DNA of 64,000 nucleotides from an uncultured Bacteroidia bacterium (GTDB lineage Bacteria; Bacteroidota; Bacteroidia; NS11-12g; UBA9320): NCBI GenBank assembly GCA_943789165.1, contig CALSTB010000004.1, positions 62,001 to 126,000 of the forward strand, read 5' to 3'. Shown piece by piece: positions 8,969 to 17,581 of this stretch (position 1 is its first letter; each line of letters starts with the position of its first letter). The notes under the pieces were generated by a model. It saw only the letters and a program-made list of their open reading frames with translations, ran no database searches and was not told where the DNA came from. The position numbers and the translations under genes were made by a program.

Positions 8969-9035
8969 GCCACAACTAGTTTATATACGAATATAAACTT
9001 CCTTTATCCAACTCCCAGAGATCTGGATAAAGGAA
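8969..9035. other. Candidate attI-like region: GCCACAAC junction box followed by two inverted repeats
   Basis: GCCACAAC 8969-8976; AGTTTATAT-ACGA-ATATAAACT 8978-8999; TTCCTTTATCCA (8999-9010)/TGGATAAAGGAA (9024-9035); lies between recombinase stop and first cassette. Confidence 0.45.
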
Positions 9036-9061
9036 TGATTGTTGGTTTTTATCTCGTGTAT

Positions 9062-10195
9062 TTACTCCTCGTATAAAAGGTCATACGGATTTACAATCTG
9101 ATTAATCTGTTTCTTGCTTACATAGGTATATATTTCCGTTGTCTTACTACTCTTATGACCAAGTAATACCTGAATGTATCTCAAATCGACTCCAGCTTCT
9201 AATAAATGTGTTGCATAACTGTGATGCAGCATATGTGCATACACGTTTTTCTTTATACCTGCTTTGCTCGCACTGTTTTTTAGTATTTGATTTATACTCT
9301 TTGCTGAATATGGATGCCCATGCTTTTGGCCCTCAAACAAATAAGCTGTCGGTCTATAACCTTTGTAATACGTACGCAAAACTTCTATAATCTTATCGGA
9401 AATTGGGACCAGACGGTCCTTATTCCCTTTTGCCCCGAAAACTTCAATTACCTTTCTGTCAGAGTTAATATTACTCACTTGAAGGCGTAATACCTCTCCA
9501 ACACGAAGGCCACAACCGTACAACAAAGTCAGTATTGCTTTGTGCTTGGGGTTAACAGTCACATCTATAATGGACTTAACCTCATTCGTGCTTAAAACCT
9601 TAGGTAACTTGTATTCTCGACGTGGAATGGGGATCAATTCTACATCTAACGTTGAGTTAAACCGATCTCGATAAAAACACTTGATAGCACTAATCATTTG
9701 TCTTTGATACGACCTAGAATAACCTCTATTTACAATATGCTCAGACAAAAACTTTTGTATACTGTCATTGTCAATTTCCATAGGATCCGTATCGTTATGA
9801 TAGCTCAAAAAAACCTTAACCATATGTAGGTATGTTTGTTTTGTGCTTTCACTATAACGCACAGCATTCAAATGTGTCTGAAATTCTGTGACATACTTTT
9901 GATTTTTTTGGGTAAGTATTAAAGCAATAGATTTTCGTTCGTGAGTCAATTGACGATCTATTTTTTGTTTTTTTATCGCTTCCATATCAATCCAAGCGAC
10001 ACCTCTGAATACTTCGAAGAGGTTGTTCAATGATTTGCTAGTGTTAAGCAATATATAGTTTGTGCCATCACTATGTAAAGTAGCACCTACTTGTGTCAAC
10101 CGAGCTACAGCATCGTCAAAGTCTGGTGCTTGTATTAGAAAATAGTGTATGTTGTCATTGATATATGGAGTTAGAATTACCTTATACTGCCACAT
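9062..10195 (-). CDS. Tyrosine recombinase (XerC/D-like core, N-terminal extension; HxxR motif altered to HMLH)
   Basis: GCGLRVGEVLRLQ (Arg I), GAKGNKDRLVPIS (Lys), AHMLHHSYATHLLEAG, LLGHKSSKTTEIYTYVS (His III, Tyr). Confidence 0.93.
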   Translation of the reverse strand: MWQYKVILTPYINDNIHYFLIQAPDFDDAVARLTQVGATLHSDGTNYILLNTSKSLNNLFEVFRGVAWIDMEAIKKQKIDRQLTHERKSIALILTQKNQKYVTEFQTHLNAVRYSESTKQTYLHMVKVFLSYHNDTDPMEIDNDSIQKFLSEHIVNRGYSRSYQRQMISAIKCFYRDRFNSTLDVELIPIPRREYKLPKVLSTNEVKSIIDVTVNPKHKAILTLLYGCGLRVGEVLRLQVSNINSDRKVIEVFGAKGNKDRLVPISDKIIEVLRTYYKGYRPTAYLFEGQKHGHPYSAKSINQILKNSASKAGIKKNVYAHMLHHSYATHLLEAGVDLRYIQVLLGHKSSKTTEIYTYVSKKQINQIVNPYDLLYEE

Positions 10196-10329
10196 GGTTT
10201 AAAGTTCATTAGAGGCCCTACATAAATTTTGCTTCAGTAAAGGCAAGATTTATAATCCTGTTCATATTTTTTGTATAAGAATCTCTAACTGTAAGTAACT
10301 AACCTTTCAACGTTTATTAAGTAAATCAA

Positions 10330-12543
10330 TTAAGAAATCTCCTTCTCATTCTGGCTATTCACAAACAACACGTTGCCCACATTGTCGTACCCCATAAAGA
10401 AGTCTTTACCTGTTTTTTTAATCAGCTCACTTCGGAAGCCAACGATGGTTAAATCAGCGTCTTTTGAATTTTTATTGATAATTTCCTTCGTCGTAATGCC
10501 CTCCTTGATTGGCATTATTCGAATGTTGTTCGCTGAAATAGGCAAACGACCGGTCTTGATCATCTCCTTCAACTTAATTCTTTCATTGGCAATTTCGCCT
10601 TCTGGGTGAATGGCAAATAGTTTGATGATACCATCTTCCCAATCAGGGTGACCAAGGATGATATACGCTAAGTAAATCATCAAATTCGCGTTTTGATAAT
10701 CACTACTCGTTATCCATAAATGAATTTCATTGGTGAAACCAAATTTCTTTTCACTCGAACAAAGGATACACGTATCGTAACCAACCGCCTTTATGAGACC
10801 GAAGTTGTCAAGAATTTCTTCCAACGATTCCTGCCGTGTTTTGTAATACTCAAACAAGGCCATGTTGTTTTCCTTACCAGAAACCCCCGGTAATTGCAAG
10901 GTTTGAGTAATGCTGGCTTTGTAGCTTGGGTTAATAATGGTATCTACAAACACACTACTCTTGCTCACCTGAGTCAGTTTAATCAATCGTTTTAAACATT
11001 CTTTGGCTTCCTCCGCAGTTTCTTTACTCAAATAGCCATCGATGTGATGAATAAACATACCAAATCCTTTTCTGTGCGATATCCATCGCAACAGGTCAAA
11101 TTCGTCGTGCCGACTAAACGAGTCTTTTGAAATCGCTACCACAGAAGGTCGCCACTCTTCAGAGTTTTCTTCTTGTTTTGATTTCTGTAAAAAGACGTGC
11201 AGGTTCCGACTAATTTGGAAAATAACACCGCTAAATATACTAGCCATGTCACTTTTATTTCGCTGAGATTGAGTCAACACGTAATACGTAACCACCATCA
11301 ACCCTATTGCTAGGATGGCATATATGGTGTTGATCTTAAACATTAAGATGATACACAAAACAGCACCAATCAGACTGATATACCATTTGGATTTAAATGA
11401 CGGACGATACCCCGGATTGGAAGCAAAGTTTTCAAGAAGTGATATCAAACAAATGGCACCATAGGTAACCATAAAGAACATAGAGATTACCTCGGCAACT
11501 GCGTTAATATCCCCTAAAAGGACAAAGAAAAAGGCGATGGCACAAGTAAGCATTGACGCATTTACCGGTTCTCCGTTTGCTTTGTTGACTGTACCAAAAA
11601 TTCGGTTGAATCTAGGGACAGGTATGATTTTATCCGCCGCAATGGCATTCAACGTTCTAGGTGCCACCATCACACTTCCCAAAGCACTTGAGATAGTAGC
11701 GGCAGCCAAGCCAATAGGTATAATTGGACCCCAAACCGCAATTTTTGACATAACCAGTTGGTCGCCAAGTAGGTTTTCTTGAGAAGCTGACCCTGCAAGT
11801 TTGTAGGCAATTAAAATATAAATACCCATACCAATCAGTGTGGCAAATAAGGTTCCTTGCGGAATTGATTTTTTAGGATCTTTTAGATCGCCAGAAAGAC
11901 CAACGCCAGCTGTCATGCCCGTAAACGCAGGGAAGACAATCGCGAATACGACAAAAAAGTTGTCTTTATCTGCCCGCCACAAAAAGCTTTCGGTAGGTTC
12001 ACCGCTTCCTGCAAAGAACATGATTAACGAAATGGCCAAGATCGCAACTACCACATACAGCATCCACATACCGGTTTTAGCACCTTTGGTATACATAAGC
12101 GCCGCTAAAGCTCCCACACTGATCAGTCCGACCAGACGTTTAGAAATAGCAATGTCCAGCCCAATTGTATCCTGTAAGGTCAACAACACCGGGCCAAAAG
12201 CTTCCGAGAACGCGATGACGTAAAAGGCGACACTAATTGCCTGGGATAGGTATAAAGCCAAGCCAATGCTTGCGCCAATGGTCAAACCAAAGGATCGTGA
12301 GATAATGTAGTACTCTCCTCCACCTTCTACCTTTTGATTAGTCGCAATTTCAGCGAGCGACATGGCTGTTGGAATGGTGACGAGGTGACCAATTATGACG
12401 ATAGACAACGTGCCGATAAACCCGACAGTACCTACGGCGTAGCCAAATCTTAGGAACATCACAGCACCAAGAATGGTTGATATCGCTGTTAAAAATACGG
12501 GGGCTGTACCAAATTTCCCCTTCGAATGCAGTAACTCTGCCAT
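10330..12543 (-). CDS. APC-superfamily amino-acid permease / cation-chloride-cotransporter-like transporter
   Basis: 737 aa; about 12 hydrophobic segments, FGTAPVFLTAISTILGAVMFLRFGYAVG, cytosolic C-terminal domain. Confidence 0.85.
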   Translation of the reverse strand: MAELLHSKGKFGTAPVFLTAISTILGAVMFLRFGYAVGTVGFIGTLSIVIIGHLVTIPTAMSLAEIATNQKVEGGGEYYIISRSFGLTIGASIGLALYLSQAISVAFYVIAFSEAFGPVLLTLQDTIGLDIAISKRLVGLISVGALAALMYTKGAKTGMWMLYVVVAILAISLIMFFAGSGEPTESFLWRADKDNFFVVFAIVFPAFTGMTAGVGLSGDLKDPKKSIPQGTLFATLIGMGIYILIAYKLAGSASQENLLGDQLVMSKIAVWGPIIPIGLAAATISSALGSVMVAPRTLNAIAADKIIPVPRFNRIFGTVNKANGEPVNASMLTCAIAFFFVLLGDINAVAEVISMFFMVTYGAICLISLLENFASNPGYRPSFKSKWYISLIGAVLCIILMFKINTIYAILAIGLMVVTYYVLTQSQRNKSDMASIFSGVIFQISRNLHVFLQKSKQEENSEEWRPSVVAISKDSFSRHDEFDLLRWISHRKGFGMFIHHIDGYLSKETAEEAKECLKRLIKLTQVSKSSVFVDTIINPSYKASITQTLQLPGVSGKENNMALFEYYKTRQESLEEILDNFGLIKAVGYDTCILCSSEKKFGFTNEIHLWITSSDYQNANLMIYLAYIILGHPDWEDGIIKLFAIHPEGEIANERIKLKEMIKTGRLPISANNIRIMPIKEGITTKEIINKNSKDADLTIVGFRSELIKKTGKDFFMGYDNVGNVLFVNSQNEKEIS

Positions 12544-12666
12544 AGGTGTAAAATAATATTCAATACTATATAAAAAACCGATGCGGAATAAAATCGTCTG
12601 TCGAAATTATTTACACCTTTCGTAAACTTGTTTAGCGCACTATCTGGGATTTAATATATTTGAGAC

Positions 12667-13554
12667 ATGAATGTAATAGAACTTTTCAAAAACGACTTGT
12701 GGAATGGTATCGGGAAGCATGCTAAAAACTTGTTTAAACCCATGACAATAGTAGCAGGAATCGCCTTCCTAGCTTCAACCGGATTCATGTTTTTGGTGTT
12801 ATCCAAAATAATTGGAACGGATGCGGTACAACAATTTACGGATCCAACATCTATGTTTGACATGGAATCAAGTATGGAGAGGAGCCAGGCTATTGCTGAC
12901 GCTATGCAATCGTTTGGTATGACAAGTCTGTTTGCTTTATTCTTAGTAGGAATGATTGTTGGACTAATAATCATGTCGTGGTTGATGAATTTCTTATTAG
13001 TTCTAAGCCAAAGTGTTATCGATAATAATGAAATGGGGTTGGCTCAGAGTTTTAAGCAATCTTTTAATAAGAATGTCTTTAAACTAGTGGGTTTGCACCT
13101 TATCATATTCATCGCCTATATTCTTCTTGTAGTCGTAGTTTCATTGCTTGGGGCTGCTAGTTTTATCCTAGCATTTCTTGGCATTTGTGCCGTAATGGTG
13201 TTCTTACTCAGATTTTCAGCAGGGTTTGGCGCCATTGTGCACGGCGATATGGGTGTGACCGAATCCATCTCATTTAGTTTTACGAACATCACATTTGTGA
13301 GGGCCCTAAAAATGTTCTTAGTGATTTTTGTATTCTCCATTGTATACGTATTAGTTCTGTTACTGTTTTCTAGCATTTTTAAATTTATGGGCAGCGTGGG
13401 CAGTGTTTTGATGATGGTTTTTCAAGTAGCCCTTTCCATTATTACCTATAGCTTTATGACTGCAGGTCTTTCAGCCGCTTTTTACCGATACGTGGAAGTG
13501 GAATACGAAGAATCGAATGAAGTTGTTAATCACATCATTGATACTGACGAATAA
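12667..13554 (+). CDS. Multi-pass membrane protein, unknown function
   Basis: 295 aa, multiple hydrophobic segments. Confidence 0.75.
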   Translation: MNVIELFKNDLWNGIGKHAKNLFKPMTIVAGIAFLASTGFMFLVLSKIIGTDAVQQFTDPTSMFDMESSMERSQAIADAMQSFGMTSLFALFLVGMIVGLIIMSWLMNFLLVLSQSVIDNNEMGLAQSFKQSFNKNVFKLVGLHLIIFIAYILLVVVVSLLGAASFILAFLGICAVMVFLLRFSAGFGAIVHGDMGVTESISFSFTNITFVRALKMFLVIFVFSIVYVLVLLLFSSIFKFMGSVGSVLMMVFQVALSIITYSFMTAGLSAAFYRYVEVEYEESNEVVNHIIDTDE

Positions 13555-13556
13555 AC

Positions 13557-13958
13557 GTGTCTCACACTTGTAGCAAGAAAGTTCGTGGTTTTCATTGCGA
13601 CGCCTACGGACATGTTAACAACGCACGTTATTTAGAATTTTTGGAAGAAGCCCGGTGGACTGCTTTCGAAGAAGACAAGGTTGTAGAGGCCTTTGATGCA
13701 ATAGGATTACAGTTTTTTGTGGTTAACATCACTATTCGTTTTAAGTCTCCTGTTCTTCCTGAAACAACCATTGACATCACAACCAGTTTGGGTGAAACCA
13801 AACGGAAAACGATTTCATTTATTCAAGAAATACATGTAGATGGGAATTTATCAACTTCAGCCGAAGTGACTTTTGTGTTGTTTGACAAAAACACACAAAG
13901 AGCGGTTATGATTAATGAATCTCATTTGGCGTATTTTAAAAATCTGTCCGATGCCTAG
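13557..13958 (+). CDS. Acyl-CoA thioesterase (4HBT hotdog)
   Basis: DAYGHVNNARYLEFLEEARW motif. Confidence 0.85.
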   Translation: MSHTCSKKVRGFHCDAYGHVNNARYLEFLEEARWTAFEEDKVVEAFDAIGLQFFVVNITIRFKSPVLPETTIDITTSLGETKRKTISFIQEIHVDGNLSTSAEVTFVLFDKNTQRAVMINESHLAYFKNLSDA

Positions 13959-14373
13959 AGTCAAAATAAAAGAACCTTCTTCATATGTTCACCAGTGCGA
14001 GATAAAGGTCCGGGTAACGGATCTTAATTACGGCAATCACTTGGCCAACGAAAAAGTACTGATGTACGCGCAAGAAGCGCGTGTAGATTTTTTGGACGCG
14101 CACAAAATGAGTGAAATAGATTTTTGGGGAACCAGCTTGATTCAAGGTGACGCTGCAATCACCTATAAAAGTGAGGGATTTCTGGGAGATATAATCATTG
14201 TCGAATTAGGTATAGACGACGTTTCCAATTCAAGTTTCGATTTTGTATATAAAATGACGAACAAGACCAAAAACACCGTTTTGGCAATTGTAAAAACTAG
14301 AATGGTCTGTTTTGATTACGAAGAACGAAAAGTTACAAGCGTTCCGAAAAAGTTTAAAGCGCTGTCTAAGTAA
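13951..14373 (+). CDS. Second thioesterase-like hotdog protein (start MPRVKIKEPSS)
   Basis: VRVTDLNYGNHLANEKVLMYAQEARVDFL; overlaps previous CDS by 8 bp. Confidence 0.8.
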   Translation: MPRVKIKEPSSYVHQCEIKVRVTDLNYGNHLANEKVLMYAQEARVDFLDAHKMSEIDFWGTSLIQGDAAITYKSEGFLGDIIIVELGIDDVSNSSFDFVYKMTNKTKNTVLAIVKTRMVCFDYEERKVTSVPKKFKALSK

Positions 14374-14374
14374 T

Positions 14375-14812
14375 TTATTTTGCCTTTACTGCTGACTTAG
14401 CGTAACCAATAAAAGTAGGTGATTGCGTAGCCCCCATTGTTTTTTTAATTAAACTTCCATCAGGTTTAATATATAGGAAAGTCGGGTACCCAGTTACATT
14501 GTACTTTTTACCAAGAAACATTCCTTCTGATGTCTCCATGTCTACTTTAAGATTAACAAAGTGTTGGTTGTAGTAGTCACCGACTGCTTTTTCCTTAAAC
14601 ACAGTTTTCGACATCAACTTACATGGTCCACACCAGGTGGTGTACGCATCTATAAAAATAAGTTTGTTTTCTTTTTTTGCTAAGGCTTTTGCCGCTTTAA
14701 AATCTATATGCACAAAGCTTACCCCGTCTGCCTGTACTACTGTTGTATCCGATTTTAAACCTACAAAAAGTACGCTTATCAAAACGATGGTTATCAACTG
14801 AAATCTTCTCAT
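14375..14812 (-). CDS. Thioredoxin-fold protein
   Basis: IDAYTTWCGPCKLMSKTVF active site, signal peptide. Confidence 0.88.
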   Translation of the reverse strand: MRRFQLITIVLISVLFVGLKSDTTVVQADGVSFVHIDFKAAKALAKKENKLIFIDAYTTWCGPCKLMSKTVFKEKAVGDYYNQHFVNLKVDMETSEGMFLGKKYNVTGYPTFLYIKPDGSLIKKTMGATQSPTFIGYAKSAVKAK

Positions 14813-14968
14813 CTTTATTTTTTATCTGTTACAAATGTATTTGTAAAACGCATCAAACGGCGTTTCGTTATCTAAGTATTGTCAAATACCATTCCTAATT
14901 TGTCGCATAAACCATCCAATCGATTTTTTTGAAATCTAGTTCCGCCGTATAATTGCTATCTTTTGATT

Positions 14969-16369
14969 ATGAAACGATTTTTATTTCTGTGCTTAACCCT
15001 GTCAATCTCCGCCATATTTGCCACGGCGCAAACTGTTGAAACAACCTCACAAGATTCCGTTTTCATTCGACAAATATTTGATCAAGCTCTGGTCAATGGC
15101 GAAAGTTATCAAAATCTTGAGCAATTATGCAAAGAAGTGGGTCATCGTTTAAGTGGTTCTAAGGAAGCAGAACAGGCTGTTGTTTGGGGAAAAAAGGTGA
15201 TGGAGCAACAGGGTTTGGATCGGGTGTATCTTCAGCCGATAGACGTGCCATTCTGGGTTCGTGGAGACATCGAAACTGCTGCCATTAATGAAAAGGAAGA
15301 CATCGCAATTAGTATCAAAACGTTAGGTGGTTCGGTCGGGACAAATGGTCCTATGCAAGGCAATTTGATTGAAGTTCAAAGTTTAGAAGACGTAGCGAAG
15401 CTAGGTAGAAAGGCAATTGAAGGGAAAATTGTGTTTTATAACAGACCAATGGATCCCAGACCTATAAATACTTTTGAAAGCTACGGAGGCTGTGTTGATC
15501 AGCGTTATGCAGGCGCCTCGACTGCTGCTCAATATGGGGCCATTGCGGTTCTAGTGCGGAGTATGTCGTTGTTAGAAACCGACCCACACGCCCATACTGG
15601 AAGCATGGGGTATAAACCCGGAATTAAGAAAATTCCCGCTGCTGCGGTGAGTACCAAAGATGCGGAAATGATTCATGATTATTTACAAAGAAATGGGACC
15701 GCAAAGGTGACGATGAATATAAATGCCCATACGAATGATGACATGCCGTCAAACAACGTGATAGGTGAAATACGAGGGTCTGTTCATCCAGAAAAAGTGA
15801 TTGTCATTGGTGGTCATTTAGATAGCTGGGATGTCGGGGAAGGCGCTCATGACGATGGGGCAGGAGTAGTGCACAGCATGGAAGTGCTAAGGATATTAAA
15901 AGCCCTGGATTACAAACCCAAATACACCATCCGAGTGGTGTTGTTTATGAATGAAGAAAATGGGAATATGGGCGGCAAAGGCTATGCTGCAAAGGCAAAA
16001 GCCAATAATGTAAATCACGTTGTGGCAATCGAAAGTGATCGCGGTGGATTTAGTCCAAGGGGGTTTAACATTAAAGGCGATTCAAATGATGTGGCATTTG
16101 TCCAGCAATTCAGAAAAGTTTTAGAAGAATATGGCTTACATCACTTTGAACAAGGCTATGCAGGTGTTGATATAAGTCCGTTAGGAACAAAAGAAAACCT
16201 TGTCAATCCTGACCTGATAATGATGGGTTTAGTTCCAGATTCACAACGATATTTTGATTACCATCACAGCGATACAGATGTTTTTGAAAGCGTAAACAAA
16301 CGTGAATTAGAATTAGGCTGTGGAGCAATGGCCGCCATGGTTTATTTGTTAGATAAGTACCTTCCCTAG
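14969..16369 (+). CDS. M28-family metallopeptidase (carboxypeptidase Q-like)
   Basis: VIGGHLDSWDVGEGAHDDGAGV, FMNEENG; signal peptide. Confidence 0.88.
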   Translation: MKRFLFLCLTLSISAIFATAQTVETTSQDSVFIRQIFDQALVNGESYQNLEQLCKEVGHRLSGSKEAEQAVVWGKKVMEQQGLDRVYLQPIDVPFWVRGDIETAAINEKEDIAISIKTLGGSVGTNGPMQGNLIEVQSLEDVAKLGRKAIEGKIVFYNRPMDPRPINTFESYGGCVDQRYAGASTAAQYGAIAVLVRSMSLLETDPHAHTGSMGYKPGIKKIPAAAVSTKDAEMIHDYLQRNGTAKVTMNINAHTNDDMPSNNVIGEIRGSVHPEKVIVIGGHLDSWDVGEGAHDDGAGVVHSMEVLRILKALDYKPKYTIRVVLFMNEENGNMGGKGYAAKAKANNVNHVVAIESDRGGFSPRGFNIKGDSNDVAFVQQFRKVLEEYGLHHFEQGYAGVDISPLGTKENLVNPDLIMMGLVPDSQRYFDYHHSDTDVFESVNKRELELGCGAMAAMVYLLDKYLP

Positions 16370-16879
16370 ATGCAGCAAGGTAATGGCATATTGAAAATTC
16401 GAAAAGCCACGTCTGACGACGTACAAGCCATTACCGATATTTACAATTATTACATTAAAAATTCGCCTTCAACTTTTGAGGAGGAAGAACTATCGGTGAA
16501 CGAAATGGCCAATCGCATACAAGATGTATCGGAAAAATATGTTTGGCTGATAGGTGTTGTAGACGACGAAGTTGTTGGTTATGCCTATGCCGCGCAATGG
16601 AAAACCCGGAGTGCGTATAGATTAACTGTTGAGACGTCCGTATATCTGAAAAATGGTTTGTCGGGAAACGGTTATGGAAAGTACCTGTATACTGAGTTGT
16701 TGGATCAGGTTGAAGAACTTGGTTATAAATGTTTGATAGGTGGCATCTCTCTTCCAAATGAAGCCAGCATTCGACTCCATGAATCGTTAGGCTTTGTTAA
16801 AATCGGTCAGTTCATAAAAGTCGGTATCAAATTCGGCAAATGGATTGACGTAGGATATTGGGAGAAACGGTTTGATTGA
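16370..16879 (+). CDS. GNAT acetyltransferase, phosphinothricin acetyltransferase-like
   Basis: IRKATSDDVQAITDIYNYYI…STFEEE; GLSGNGYGKYLY. Confidence 0.85.
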   Translation: MQQGNGILKIRKATSDDVQAITDIYNYYIKNSPSTFEEEELSVNEMANRIQDVSEKYVWLIGVVDDEVVGYAYAAQWKTRSAYRLTVETSVYLKNGLSGNGYGKYLYTELLDQVEELGYKCLIGGISLPNEASIRLHESLGFVKIGQFIKVGIKFGKWIDVGYWEKRFD

Positions 16880-16940
16880 TTGCGTAATGTTAAAGAAGGG
16901 CGGATGATTTTAGCTATTAGAATTCAGATTTGTGCAATGC

Positions 16941-16982
16941 GTCATTCAGAGATTCCGACGCAGGAGGAAGCGAAGAATCTAT
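16941..16982. repeat. Possible remnant of a dispersed Bacteroidota intergenic repeat
   Basis: cgtcattcagagattccgacgcaggaggaagcgaagaatcta; resembles GTCATTCCGACGcAGGAGGAATCT-type repeats. Confidence 0.35.
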
Positions 16983-17079
16983 TTAGATATCAGACTGGAT
17001 ACCGCTTTACATCAGATTGCAGAGAGTTTATAGCTTCATTACTTTTTCCGTTCTCTATCTGGTTCTCAACCTTAATTCC

Positions 17080-17580
17080 TATTCCTTTCGAAATTTACCA
17101 GAAAAAGATTCCTTTACACCAATTGTTGTTGCGATGTACAAGCCGCTATTCAATTCAGATATGTTTATGGTTGAGGTTGAAGAGACATCCTTAAGGTCAA
17201 AAACTTTTTTTCCAGTAGCGTCATAAATAATACAACGAAACTGGGAGTCATTTTTCATTCCTTCAAACCTAATTTCGTTGTTACTCGGATTCGGATAAAT
17301 CCTCAGAGCGCTCATATACACTCGGGGTGCAAATACACCAGTGGTAGGATCTGTTTTCAACGTAAAGTCTCCAACAACGGGTAAATGGTCGGAAGCAATG
17401 ATGGCATCATTTTTTTGTATTTGATACGTAGATAAGCTGTCGACCGGTAGGCCTGGTGAAAACAGAGTATACCCATTGTTCAACTCCATATTTGATCCAG
17501 AATAAATGATATAATCCAATTTACCCGGACTAAATGCACTGCTTTCAGATTACCAGGTAAAGGCAAAAGGGAGAATCGTT
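17080..17580 (-). pseudogene. Truncated endonuclease/exonuclease/phosphatase-like C-terminus with T9SS sorting domain
   Basis: In-frame reading ILPFAFTW*SESSAFSPGKLDYIIYSGSN…IIASDHLPVVGDF…RIYPNPSNNEIRFEG; stop (TAA) at 17550-17552; 5' part absent. Confidence 0.7.
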
Positions 17581-17581
17581 G

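Larger units (their letters stand above)
7027..10195 (-). mobile_element. Integron-like element: recombinase plus three-cassette array separated by attC-like sites
   Basis: Co-directional small genes, three attC-like inverted repeats, cassette-specific matching of unit ends, adjacent tyrosine recombinase. Confidence 0.7.

Noticed and set aside
8999-9035. 12-bp inverted repeat only as a recombinase terminator
   Set aside because: Not excluded, but it lacks a clear downstream T-run on the coding strand, so I left it as an attI-like candidate rather than a terminator call.
16880-17226. Plus-strand ORFs 16880-17194 and 17017-17226
   Set aside because: Antisense to the decayed T9SS tail or in repeat-like DNA; no protein-like features.
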